In this document: positions 16,926-26,237 of the stretch, one piece after another
Layout of the letters: each line of letters begins with the position of its first letter
Position numbering within the stretch: position 1 is the stretch's first letter
Assembly (NCBI RefSeq): GCF_003668995.1
Contig: NZ_CP033068.1
Location: 4,650,001 to 4,714,000 of the forward strand
DNA from: Flavobacterium sp. 140616W15
GTDB taxonomy: Bacteria > Bacteroidota > Bacteroidia > Flavobacteriales > Flavobacteriaceae
Direction of reading: 5' to 3'
DNA length: 64,000 nucleotides
Made by a program: the position numbers and the translations under genes
The notes under the pieces: generated by a model
What the model saw: only the letters and a program-made list of their open reading frames with translations
Told to the model about the DNA's origin: nothing
Databases searched by the model: none

Positions 16926-18605
16926 GTTTAATACCGAAAGTTTTTTTTGAATCAAAAATGAATAAGTTGAGATGATTTATTGATCTCTTTTTTGGTGTTT
17001 GCAATGAGATTTAATATGAGGTAAGTTTTGAGACGGTTTCTACGGTTGTATAGAAAGCGGAGGTAAGGATGATATTTTATCAATGAGGCCGTTTTGTTTA
17101 TAACTGTTGCCGATGTTGTAAAAGTCGAGTTTTATATAGTTTAGGTTGAGCTTTTTTTATGCCAGAAGCGAAAATGAGATTGTTCTAATCGTAGCGAACG
17201 TTGATTATGGAAATGTTTGTATTAAAGTTAATTCTTGATGTTGTGTTAAATATTTGTTTTAAGTGTGGGTTTGGTTGGTATTTTAGTTTGTTAGTTAAGT
17301 GAGTTGTATTTGTATGAAATGAGCATTTATTTGTATTTAATAAGGTGCTATTGTCTCCAACGGATAGGGTAGGTGTAGTTTTTTGAATTTGATGCCTTTT
17401 CGTGAATAATTCGGTGTAGATTAAAATAGTAAAGTTGGTTTTAGAAGTTGTTTTGATTCGTAGTTTGGATTTGAAGAATTTGATGAGGCAGGAAACGGTT
17501 GCATCCTTGTATTAAGTTGTATTAGTATAAGTGTTTTTTAATTTTGTTTGCTATGGGTGATTTTTTTGAATGTGAATTTTGGGTAGGCTGTTATGCTGTA
17601 AAATATAATATTAAAAAGTAGATTGTAATCTGGGTTCAGAGTAGTTAATGTGACTTTAGAGCAAGCGGTTTAAGGGTTGAATTTTATCAATGAGCAATGA
17701 TAGTTTTTTGGGGTGATATTTAATGCTGACGCATCGGTATACACAGTATATCGATTATGATGTTGTGGTTGTCGGTTCTCTATTGTGATTGCTTTAGATT
17801 GTATTACTATTCACGTGCTTAGAAAGTGTGAAGATATTAGTTTGTTAGGAGGGTTGTTGTGATTGCCGCTTTCTTTATAGGGATTGTTTTTGGTTTGTAT
17901 ATTGTTTTTAAAATGTGTGAAAGTGGTATAATTGTATGTGTTTTTTGTAAATGTTTAACGCCACGTATAGCTTTATTTTTGTAAGTATGAAGTTTTCGTG
18001 TTGAGATTAATTTAGAGGAATGACTGAGTCTTGCTGTTAAGTGTGATAAATTTTATTTCGTTATGCGTCTTTAGTTGAATTTTGTACCGGTTATTTAATT
18101 TTAGATGTGTGTAGGTAGATGCTCTTCTTGTTTTATTTTTTGAATTTCTTAAGTATGGAATGATATTTTATTCAGGATTTAAGATGTATAATGCGATTCG
18201 GGTATTAAAAATATTTTTTTTGAAGTGTTTTTAGGTGATCTTATGGCTGAATAATAGCGTTAATTATTTGTCATTTTTTATTAAATACATTGTGATAAGT
18301 AATCTTGTATATGGAATAAGAAGGTGTTATTAGTTGGAAATAATTAACACGAAATTAAGTTGTTGTTAGGGTAATTTTTAAATTAAAAATTATCTTCTCT
18401 ATGTTTGTTAATTGGTTGTTTTGTATTTCGTAATGAGTATGAAAATTGGGTGGTCTGATCTTTTTGAATTTGGCATTAAAATTAGTTTTGATTGTTTTTT
18501 TAATGTGTTTATCTTTAAATTATTTTCTGGAACGCATATCGATTTCGGTTTTAATTTTGGAATTAAACTAGATGATTATGTTGTTTTAGGAGCTTGTAAT
18601 AAATA
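16926..18605 (+). other. Gene desert of about 1.7 kb with extreme G-over-C and T-over-A bias
   Basis: No believable protein gene is present on either strand; stop codons are dense in all frames. The plus strand is strikingly poor in C: by hand count, 17221-17340 has 27 G and 2 C. A 14-nt sequence, ATTTTATCAATGAG, occurs twice (17074-17087 and 17681-17694), and TTTCTA/TAGAAA (about 17038-17057) can form a small hairpin. No tmRNA, RNase P, SRP, rRNA or tRNA signature was recognised. A short frame at 18433-18651 runs through the terminator and is not accepted. The region could be a long non-coding transcript, a decayed gene or an old insertion. Confidence 0.6.
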
Positions 18606-18636
18606 CAAAAAGCCATTCAAATTGAATGGCTTTTTG
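18606..18636. terminator. Bidirectional terminator after the SPOR gene
   Basis: CAAAAAGCCATTCAA and TTGAATGGCTTTTTG form a 15-nt near-perfect inverted repeat with A runs on the left and T runs on the right, so it can end transcription from both sides. On the minus strand it lies 37 bp after the SPOR stop. Confidence 0.8.
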
Positions 18637-18672
18637 TTTGTAATTGTATGATTGTTTTAATGTTTGTGTTTT

Positions 18673-19062
18673 TTATTTCCCTGGTTTGATGAGGAATACA
18701 TTTTTGTATCTTCTTTTTATATCAACTAAGTTTCTTTCAGCTTCAATTCTGCTTTTAAAATTACCAACCATAACTTTGTAATTTGGTGTATTGAAAATTA
18801 TGGTGCCATCTATGTTTTTGAACTCTTGTTTGAAGTCCATAAGTGTTTTTTTTGCTTCTTCACTCTTGCCACTAAAAATCTGGATTTTGTAGCTATCATT
18901 AACGCTAATTGACGCGTTAATTTTACGTTTTTCGTTTAATAATTGTTCGAATTTTGGGTCTTGATTTACTGTAATGTTTTGATCTTGCGCATTAATGTTA
19001 CATGCTGAAATTAGTAGTAATAGTGTGTAAAGTGCTTTTTTTCTAGGAGTTAAAATTCTCAT
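18673..19062 (-). CDS. Secreted SPOR-domain protein
   Basis: 129 residues from the ATG at 19060-19062 (MRILTPRKKALYTLLLLISA); a TTG at 19083 would add seven residues but is less likely. The N-terminal hydrophobic signal contains LISAC, a possible lipobox, and also NAQ, a possible signal peptidase I site. The C-terminal ~75 residues are a SPOR domain (SYKIQIFSGKSEEAKKTL...YKVMVGNFKSRIEAERNL), which binds denuded peptidoglycan strands. It may therefore act at the division site or in the periplasm. It is monocistronic, convergent with the gene desert and divergent from actA. Confidence 0.88.
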   Translation of the reverse strand: MRILTPRKKALYTLLLLISACNINAQDQNITVNQDPKFEQLLNEKRKINASISVNDSYKIQIFSGKSEEAKKTLMDFKQEFKNIDGTIIFNTPNYKVMVGNFKSRIEAERNLVDIKRRYKNVFLIKPGK

Positions 19063-19164
19063 AATGTGATGGTTTTTATGCAAAAATAGTATTTAATATA
19101 TAAATGGATATTGGAAAAATTATTTAGAATTGATATAAATTGGTATTTAAGGCTGTTTTAAGGT

Positions 19165-19194
19165 TTTGAGAATAGTTCTTAAATTGTATTTTTG
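19165..19194 (+). promoter_or_regulatory. Promoter of the act-cox respiratory operon
   Basis: TTTG (19165-19168), an 18-bp spacer and TATTTTTG (19187-19194), a perfect TAnnTTTG. It leaves a leader of about 80 nt before the actA start at 19283. Confidence 0.7.
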
Positions 19195-19282
19195 TGCAAG
19201 TTTTAAAAGAAGGTATTCTATTTTGTGTAATTAATATACAGAAAAAACCGTACCAAATTTTAGTTGATAATCATTATACAAT

Positions 19283-20608
19283 ATGGAAAAGGTGGGTAAC
19301 CATAATTCGATCTCAAGGAAATTATTTTTAAGCTTAGGGCTAACGTTAATTTTCTCGCTAAGTTCATTTGCACAAGATGCTGCTACTACAGCAGCGCCTG
19401 AAGCTGCTCCAGTAGCAACTCAAGGAGGTGATCCGGTAAAGGGTAAAGAACTTTTTAATGCAAATTGTGCTGCATGTCACAAACTAGATGGAAAATCGAC
19501 AGGTCCTGAATTAAGGGGCGTGGCGGAAAAACATGATAAAGCTTGGCTTTACAAGTGGATTCATAATAGTTCTGACATGATTAAGTCAGGTGATCCTGTG
19601 GCTGTGAAGCTTTTTGCAGATCATAACAAGGCTGTAATGACTTCGTTTCCTCAATTGTCAGAGGGAGACATAGATAATATTATTGCTTATACATCTACTC
19701 CTAAAGCTGAAGCTCCAGCTGCAACTGCTACTACTGCTGTACCAGGAACAGGGGGAGAAAGCGGTTCTATCTCTAATAATGTTATCCTAGGAGCACTTGC
19801 TCTTGTAATGGGTATGTTGGTAGTGATGCTTTACTTAGTAAACAATGTTTTAAGAAAAGTTGCTAAAGCAAATGGAATCGATGTTACTCCTAAAGAGCCT
19901 AGAGTTTCTTTATGGAAAGCGTTTGCTAGAAATCAATTTTTGGTTTTAGTTGCTTCAATATTCTTATTGTTAGCAAGTGGTTATTTTGTTTACGGTTACT
20001 TAATGCAAGTAGGTGTTGATCAGAATTATGAGCCAATTCAGCCAATACATTATTCTCATAAAATTCACGCAGGAGATAACGAGATCAATTGTAAATATTG
20101 TCACTCTGCTTCACGTGTAAGTAAAACTGCAGGTATTCCATCTTTAAATGTTTGTATGAACTGTCATAAAAATATTTCAGAGGTTGCTGAAACTACTGCT
20201 ACACCAGAGTACAGTAAAGCTTTTTACGATGAACAAATACAAAAATTATACAACGCTGTTGGTTGGGATAAAACAACTCAAACGTATACAGGGAAAACGC
20301 AACCAGTAAAATGGGTTCGTATTCATAATTTACCTGATTTCGTTTATTTTAATCACTCACAACACGTTACAGTTGCTGGTATTGAATGTCAAACTTGTCA
20401 CGGTCCAGTACAAGAGTATGAAATCATGAAACAATATTCTAAGTTAACAATGGGATGGTGTATTGATTGCCATAGAAAAACTGATGTTAAGATGGAAGGG
20501 AATGAGTATTATACTAAAATACACGAAGAGCTTTCTAAAAAATACGGTGTAGAGAAATTGACTGCAGCGCAAATGGGAGGTTTAGAGTGTGGTAAATGCC
20601 ACTATTAA
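19283..20608 (+). CDS. actA: Alternative complex III subunit A, multiheme cytochrome c
   Basis: 441 residues with signal peptide (LFLSLGLTLIFSLSSFAQ). Six CXXCH heme c sites: CAACH near residue 62 in an N-terminal monoheme domain, then after two hydrophobic helices (about 165-190 and 215-240) CKYCH (270), CMNCH (291), CQTCH (369), CIDCH (393) and CGKCH (436), the pentaheme part typical of ActA. In flavobacteria ActA belongs to the quinol:cytochrome c/oxygen oxidoreductase called alternative complex III, and it passes electrons from ActB toward the oxidase. The fused N-terminal monoheme domain may contact the aa3 oxidase (inference). First gene of actABCDEF-coxBA. Confidence 0.93.
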   Translation: MEKVGNHNSISRKLFLSLGLTLIFSLSSFAQDAATTAAPEAAPVATQGGDPVKGKELFNANCAACHKLDGKSTGPELRGVAEKHDKAWLYKWIHNSSDMIKSGDPVAVKLFADHNKAVMTSFPQLSEGDIDNIIAYTSTPKAEAPAATATTAVPGTGGESGSISNNVILGALALVMGMLVVMLYLVNNVLRKVAKANGIDVTPKEPRVSLWKAFARNQFLVLVASIFLLLASGYFVYGYLMQVGVDQNYEPIQPIHYSHKIHAGDNEINCKYCHSASRVSKTAGIPSLNVCMNCHKNISEVAETTATPEYSKAFYDEQIQKLYNAVGWDKTTQTYTGKTQPVKWVRIHNLPDFVYFNHSQHVTVAGIECQTCHGPVQEYEIMKQYSKLTMGWCIDCHRKTDVKMEGNEYYTKIHEELSKKYGVEKLTAAQMGGLECGKCHY

Positions 20609-20640
20609 TCAAATTATTAAGATTTTAATATTTATATACA

Positions 20641-23600
20641 ATGTCATCAAACAAAAAATACTGGAAAAGTGTTGAAGAGCTAGACGAAAATAGTTCTATT
20701 GTTGAGGCGCTTAGAAATAACGAATTTGTTGAAGAAATTCCTACTGATGAATTTTTAGGAAATGAAGGAGCTTTGGCTTCTTCTTCAACATCGCGTCGTG
20801 ACTTTTTAAAGTACGTTGGGTTTAGTACTGCAGCAGTAACGCTTGCAGCTTGCGAAGGCCCTGTTCACAAATCGATACCTTATGTACTTCAACCAGAACA
20901 AATCATACCAGGAATAGCAGATTATTATGCTACTACTGTTTTTGATGGTTTCGATTTTGCTAATCTTTTAGTAAAGACACGTGAAGGGCGTCCTATTAAA
21001 ATTGACAACAACACAATTTCAGGAGCGAAATTTTCAGCCAATGCTAGAATTCATGCGTCTATATTATCATTGTATGATAGTATGCGTTTGAAAGAACCAA
21101 AGTTGGAAGGAAAAAATGCAACTTGGTCTGCTGTTGATTTAAAAATTAAATCTAGTATTGCTGAGGCAAATGCTAAAGGTGGACAAATTGTTTTGTTAAC
21201 AAATACTTTAGCAAGTCCATCGACTGAAAAATTAATAGCTGAGTTTATAGCTAAAAACCCTAATGCAAAACATGTTGTATATGACGCAGTTTCGTCATCA
21301 TCTGCTTTGGATGCATTTGAAACGGTTTATGGTGAAAGAGCTTTAGTTAATTACGATTTCTCAAAAGCATCACTTATCGTTTCGGTAGGAGCTGACTTTT
21401 TAGGAGATTGGCAAGGAGGAGGGTATGACGCTGCTTACGCACAAGGACGTATTCCAAGAAATGGAAAAATGTCTCGTCACTTCCAATTAGAAGCAAACAT
21501 GACTTTGTCTGGTGCTGCTGCTGATAAGCGTTTGCCTATGTCAACTGCAAATCAAAAACAAGCATTAGTACTTATATACAATATTGTAACAGGTTCTTCT
21601 GTTGCTGTTAGTTTAGACAGCCAGTTCAAAGCTGAAGTTACAAAAGCAGCTCAACAATTAAAAGCTGCTGGTTCAAAAGGAGTATTGGTATCTGGTATTC
21701 AAGATAAAAATGCTCAGTTATTAGTTTTGGCTATCAACCAAGCGTTGGCAAGTGAAGCTTTTACTACTTCTGAAACAAGACAAATAAGAAAAGGATCTGA
21801 CGCTAAAGTTGCTCAGTTAATTAATGATATGAAAGCAGGAAGCGTTCATACTTTACTTATGAGTGGTGTTAATCCAGTTTATACATTAGCAGATAGCGAA
21901 TCTTTTGCTACAGGATTGAAAAAAGTTAAAACATCAGTTGCTTTTTCTTTAAAAGAGGATGAAACTGCTTTGCTTTCTACAATTGCTGCTCCAGTTCCTC
22001 ATTACTTAGAGTCTTGGAATGATGTGTCTATTACAAAAGGAACTTATGGTCTTACTCAACCGACTATCCGTCCTATATTTGATACAAAACAATTTCAAGA
22101 TGTTTTATTATCTCTAACAGGAGCTTCTGGAACTTTTTATGATTATATCAAAGCTAACGCTTCTGGAATAATTGCAGGTTCTAGCTGGAATAAAGTATTA
22201 CATGATGGTATTTTTGTAGGAAGCTCTACGGCACTTTCTGCAGGATCTGTTGATTATACTGCTGCTGCAAATGCAGTATCACAATCAAAAGCTTTAGGTG
22301 ATTTCGAATTAGTATTGTATACTAAAACAGGAATGGGAGATGGACAACAAGCTAACAACCCTTGGTTGCAAGAGTTTCCAGATCCAATCACAAGAGTTTC
22401 TTGGGATAACTATGTGACAGTTTCTAACGCTGATGCTAAGTCATTGAATATGACTAATGAGATTGTTGCAAATGGTGGGTTAAACGGAAGTTATGCTACT
22501 ATTACAACAGCAGATGGAGTTAAACTTGAAAATGTACCAGTAATTGTTCAGCCAGGACAAGCAGTAGGAACTATTGGATTGGCTTTAGGTTACGGACGTA
22601 AAGCGGCTCTAAAAGAAGAAATGATTGTAGGTTTAAATGCTTACTCTTTATATAAAGGTTTTAATGACATTCAATCTGTAAAACTTGCAAAAGCTAGCGG
22701 AGAACATGAGTTTGCTTGTGTCCAAGGTCAAAAAACTTTAATGGGAAGAGGAGATATTATTAAAGAAACCTCTCTTGAGATATTTAATACTAAAGATGCT
22801 GAATTTTGGAACGAACAACCAAAAGTATCTTTGGATCACAATGAAGTAAATGCTACATCTGTAGATTTATGGGATTCGTTTGATCGTTCAACTGGTCATC
22901 ACTTTAATCTTTCAATTGATTTAAATGCTTGTACTGGATGTGGGGCTTGTGTTATAGCTTGTCACGCTGAAAACAACGTACCAGTAGTAGGTAAATCGGA
23001 AGTAAGAAGAAGTCGTGATATGCACTGGTTGCGTATCGATAGATATTATTCTTCTGAAAGTACTTTTGCTGGAGATAACGAAAGAAAAGATAATATTGCG
23101 GGATTGTCAAGTTCATTGTCTACATTTAATGAAATGGAAAAAGCTGGAGATAATCCACAAGTTTCTTTCCAACCAGTAATGTGTCAGCATTGTAACCACG
23201 CTCCTTGTGAAACTGTATGCCCAGTTGCTGCAACTTCACACGGTCGTCAAGGACAAAACCAAATGGCTTATAACAGATGTGTTGGTACTCGTTACTGTGC
23301 TAATAACTGTCCGTATAAAGTACGTCGTTTCAACTGGTTCTTGTATAACAAAAACAGTGAATTTGATTATCACATGAATGATGATTTAGGTCGTATGGTG
23401 TTAAACCCAGACGTAAACGTTCGTTCTCGTGGAGTTATGGAGAAATGTTCTATGTGTATTCAAATGACACAAGCTACAATATTAAAAGCTAAGAATGAAG
23501 GTAGATCAGTAGTTGATGGTGAATTCCAGACAGCTTGTTCTAATGCTTGTTCTTCAGGAGCTATGATATTTGGAGATGTAAATGATAAAGAAAGCCAAGT

Positions 23601-23697
23601 GACTAAATTAGCCGCTGATGATAGAATGTATCATTTATTAGAGCATGTTGGAACAAAACCTAATGTGATTTATCACGTTAAAGTTAGAAATACTTAG
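20641..23697 (+). CDS. actB: Alternative complex III subunit B, iron-sulfur protein
   Basis: 1018 residues. It starts with a Tat-type signal (SRRDFLKYVGFSTAAVTLAA) that ends in a lipobox-like cysteine (AAC), so it should be a periplasmic lipoprotein. The middle ~600 residues are the molybdopterin-oxidoreductase-like domain, which in this family has no cofactor. The C-terminal part holds the ferredoxin-like domain with cysteine clusters CTGCGACVIAC, CQHCNHAPCETVC, CVGTRYCANNC and CSMC...CSNAC, for four Fe-S clusters. Electrons from menaquinol run through these to the hemes of ActA. 32 bp after actA, 38 bp before actC. Confidence 0.94.
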   Translation: MSSNKKYWKSVEELDENSSIVEALRNNEFVEEIPTDEFLGNEGALASSSTSRRDFLKYVGFSTAAVTLAACEGPVHKSIPYVLQPEQIIPGIADYYATTVFDGFDFANLLVKTREGRPIKIDNNTISGAKFSANARIHASILSLYDSMRLKEPKLEGKNATWSAVDLKIKSSIAEANAKGGQIVLLTNTLASPSTEKLIAEFIAKNPNAKHVVYDAVSSSSALDAFETVYGERALVNYDFSKASLIVSVGADFLGDWQGGGYDAAYAQGRIPRNGKMSRHFQLEANMTLSGAAADKRLPMSTANQKQALVLIYNIVTGSSVAVSLDSQFKAEVTKAAQQLKAAGSKGVLVSGIQDKNAQLLVLAINQALASEAFTTSETRQIRKGSDAKVAQLINDMKAGSVHTLLMSGVNPVYTLADSESFATGLKKVKTSVAFSLKEDETALLSTIAAPVPHYLESWNDVSITKGTYGLTQPTIRPIFDTKQFQDVLLSLTGASGTFYDYIKANASGIIAGSSWNKVLHDGIFVGSSTALSAGSVDYTAAANAVSQSKALGDFELVLYTKTGMGDGQQANNPWLQEFPDPITRVSWDNYVTVSNADAKSLNMTNEIVANGGLNGSYATITTADGVKLENVPVIVQPGQAVGTIGLALGYGRKAALKEEMIVGLNAYSLYKGFNDIQSVKLAKASGEHEFACVQGQKTLMGRGDIIKETSLEIFNTKDAEFWNEQPKVSLDHNEVNATSVDLWDSFDRSTGHHFNLSIDLNACTGCGACVIACHAENNVPVVGKSEVRRSRDMHWLRIDRYYSSESTFAGDNERKDNIAGLSSSLSTFNEMEKAGDNPQVSFQPVMCQHCNHAPCETVCPVAATSHGRQGQNQMAYNRCVGTRYCANNCPYKVRRFNWFLYNKNSEFDYHMNDDLGRMVLNPDVNVRSRGVMEKCSMCIQMTQATILKAKNEGRSVVDGEFQTACSNACSSGAMIFGDVNDKESQVTKLAADDRMYHLLEHVGTKPNVIYHVKVRNT

Positions 23698-23735
23698 TAC
23701 AAAAAATTATTAATTAAGAAACAATATAAAGGATT

Positions 23736-25136
23736 ATGTCGTCTCACTACGAAGCACCCATTAGAAAACCTTTAGTTATAGGTGATAAATCTTATCACGA
23801 TGTAACTGTAGATGTAGCTGCGCCTGTTGAAGGTAAAGCAAATAAACATTGGTGGATTGTATTTACAATCGCATTAACAGCTTTCCTTTGGGGATTAGGC
23901 TGTATAATTTACACCGTATCTACAGGTATCGGAACATGGGGATTAAATAAAACAGTTGGTTGGGCTTGGGATATCACAAACTTTGTTTGGTGGGTAGGTA
24001 TTGGTCACGCCGGAACTTTGATTTCAGCAGTATTATTACTTTTCCGTCAACGATGGAGAATGGCGATTAACCGTTCTGCCGAAGCAATGACAATTTTCTC
24101 TGTTGTACAAGCAGGTTTATTTCCAATTATTCACATGGGACGTCCATGGTTAGCATACTGGGTATTGCCTATACCAAACCAATTTGGTTCATTATGGGTA
24201 AACTTTAACTCACCATTACTTTGGGACGTTTTTGCCATCTCTACGTATCTTTCAGTATCATTAGTTTTCTGGTGGACTGGTTTGTTACCTGATTTTGCAA
24301 TGCTACGTGATAGAGCAATAACACCTTTTAATAAAAGAGTTTATTCTATCCTAAGTTTTGGATGGAGCGGTAGAGCAAAAGACTGGCAACGTTTTGAAGA
24401 AGTATCTTTAGTACTTGCAGGTTTAGCGACTCCACTTGTACTTTCTGTACACACAATTGTATCTATGGACTTTGCAACATCTGTAATTCCAGGATGGCAT
24501 ACAACAATTTTCCCTCCTTACTTCGTTGCAGGAGCGGTTTTCTCTGGATTTGCAATGGTAAATACATTGTTGATCATTATGAGAAAAGTTTCTAATCTTG
24601 AAGCTTATATTACAATCCAACATATCGAATTAATGAATATCGTAATTATGATTACGGGATCTATCGTAGGGGTTGCTTATATCACTGAGTTATTCGTAGC
24701 TTGGTATTCAGGAGTAGAATACGAGCAATATGCATTCTTAAATAGAGCTACTGGACCTTACTGGTGGGCATATTGGTCAATGATGACTTGTAATGTTTTC
24801 TCTCCACAATTCATGTGGTTCAAAAAACTAAGAACAAGTATCATGTTCTCATTTATAATTTCGATTGTTGTAAACATCGGAATGTGGTTTGAAAGATTCG
24901 TAATTATTGTTACTTCTTTACATAGAGATTATCTTCCATCTTCTTGGACAATGTTTTCACCAACATTTGTTGATATTGGAATTTTCATCGGAACAATTGG
25001 TTTCTTCTTCGTATTGTTTTTACTTTACTCTAGAACATTCCCAGTTATTGCTCAGGCAGAGGTGAAAACTATTTTGAAAGGAACAGGAGATAATTACATA
25101 AGAGAAAGAGCAAATAAAGATTCACATCATGAGTAA
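23736..25136 (+). CDS. actC: Alternative complex III subunit C, NrfD/PsrC-like quinol-binding membrane protein
   Basis: 466 residues with about ten transmembrane helices (for example HWWIVFTIALTAFLWGLGCI) and the NrfD-family features WWVGIGHAGTLISAVLLLFRQRWR and PIIHMGRPW. In the known complex this subunit carries the quinol-oxidising site and a possible proton path. Its last 8 bp overlap the start of actD, indicating translational coupling. Confidence 0.95.
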   Translation: MSSHYEAPIRKPLVIGDKSYHDVTVDVAAPVEGKANKHWWIVFTIALTAFLWGLGCIIYTVSTGIGTWGLNKTVGWAWDITNFVWWVGIGHAGTLISAVLLLFRQRWRMAINRSAEAMTIFSVVQAGLFPIIHMGRPWLAYWVLPIPNQFGSLWVNFNSPLLWDVFAISTYLSVSLVFWWTGLLPDFAMLRDRAITPFNKRVYSILSFGWSGRAKDWQRFEEVSLVLAGLATPLVLSVHTIVSMDFATSVIPGWHTTIFPPYFVAGAVFSGFAMVNTLLIIMRKVSNLEAYITIQHIELMNIVIMITGSIVGVAYITELFVAWYSGVEYEQYAFLNRATGPYWWAYWSMMTCNVFSPQFMWFKKLRTSIMFSFIISIVVNIGMWFERFVIIVTSLHRDYLPSSWTMFSPTFVDIGIFIGTIGFFFVLFLLYSRTFPVIAQAEVKTILKGTGDNYIRERANKDSHHE

Positions 25137-25653
25137 TAAAGTTATATACGCCATTTATAATGACGATGATATTTTGATGGATGCTGTAAAGAAAACTAGA
25201 GCTGCACATCATCATATTGAAGAGGTATTTACTCCATTTCCGGTACACGGATTGGATAAAGCAATGGGCTTAGCGCCTACAAGATTAGCAATATGTTCTT
25301 TCTTATATGGATGTGTTGGTATCACTGTAGCGACTGTGATGATGAGTTACATTATGATTCATGACTGGCCTCAGGATATTGGTGGAAAACCAAGTTTCAG
25401 TTTCATTCAGAATATGCCAGCATTCGTGCCAATTATGTTTGAAATGACTGTGTTTTTCGCAGCCCACTTAATGGTAATTACTTTCTATATGAGAAGTAGA
25501 TTATGGCCATTTAAAGAAGCAGAAAACCCGGATGTAAGAACAACAGATGACCATTTCTTAATGGAAGTTGCTGTTAACAATAACGAAGAAGAATTAGTTT
25601 CTTTTTTCCAAAACACGGGAGCTGTAGAAGTTAAAGTAATAGAAAAGAATTAA
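25129..25653 (+). CDS. actD: Alternative complex III subunit D (DUF3341)
   Basis: 174 residues. The N-terminal cytoplasmic region (YAIYNDDDILMDAVKKTRAA) is followed by two transmembrane helices around 60-85 and 105-128 and the PFPVHGLDKAMGL motif typical of DUF3341 proteins. It is a structural subunit next to ActC. Starts inside the end of actC. Confidence 0.93.
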   Translation: MSNKVIYAIYNDDDILMDAVKKTRAAHHHIEEVFTPFPVHGLDKAMGLAPTRLAICSFLYGCVGITVATVMMSYIMIHDWPQDIGGKPSFSFIQNMPAFVPIMFEMTVFFAAHLMVITFYMRSRLWPFKEAENPDVRTTDDHFLMEVAVNNNEEELVSFFQNTGAVEVKVIEKN

Positions 25654-25661
25654 TTGTAGCT

Positions 25662-26207
25662 ATGAAAGGTATATATAAAATAACACTTTTAGTTGGTATA
25701 ACTATTTTAGTTTCATCATGCCACAATATTTCGGCACCAAACTATCAGTACTTCCCTAATATGTATGAGTCTTTAGCGTATGAACCATATGCAGAAGCTA
25801 ATGTATTTAAAGGAGGAAAGGAAGCTCAACTTCCTGCAAACGGAACTATAAATAGAGGTTTTGAACCTTATGAATATGAGAATTCTACAGCAGGTTATGA
25901 ATTAGCAAAAGCTAATTTAAAATCACCTTTAGATTCTTTAGATAGAAATTCAGAAAAAGGAAAAGAACTTTTTGATATCTATTGTATGAGTTGTCATGGT
26001 GCAACTGGAAATGGAAAAGGTAAATTGGTAGAAAGAGAAAAATTTCTTGGAGTTCCTAGCTATAAAGATAGAGAAATCACTGAGGGAAGTATTTTTCATG
26101 TTGAGACTTACGGATTAAATGCAATGGGTTCTCATGCAAATCAATTAAGTACTCACGAACGTTGGTTAGTTGCTGACTATGTTCTAAAACTAAAAAGCCA
26201 ATTATAA
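25662..26207 (+). CDS. actE: Alternative complex III subunit E, monoheme cytochrome c lipoprotein
   Basis: 181 residues. The lipoprotein signal ends in LVSSC (lipidated cysteine about residue 20). There is one heme site, CMSCHGATGNGKG, and a downstream methionine in YGLNAMGSHANQL is the likely sixth ligand. It probably relays electrons from the complex to the oxidase. 8 bp after actD. Confidence 0.93.
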   Translation: MKGIYKITLLVGITILVSSCHNISAPNYQYFPNMYESLAYEPYAEANVFKGGKEAQLPANGTINRGFEPYEYENSTAGYELAKANLKSPLDSLDRNSEKGKELFDIYCMSCHGATGNGKGKLVEREKFLGVPSYKDREITEGSIFHVETYGLNAMGSHANQLSTHERWLVADYVLKLKSQL

Positions 26208-26237
26208 TAATTGTTGAACAAACTGATCGTATTAGAT

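Noticed and set aside
17074..17694. 14-nt repeat ATTTTATCAATGAG occurring twice in the gene desert
   Set aside because: Only two copies with no further flanking identity; chance is plausible in AT-rich DNA, so no element is called.
18412..18651. 79-codon frame before the bidirectional terminator
   Set aside because: It needs a TTG start or a late ATG, reads through the terminator hairpin, shares the odd composition of the gene desert and resembles no known family.
20641..23697. actB as a molybdopterin enzyme
   Set aside because: The gene order actABCDEF and the fused Fe-S domain place it in alternative complex III, whose ActB keeps the fold but has no molybdenum cofactor.
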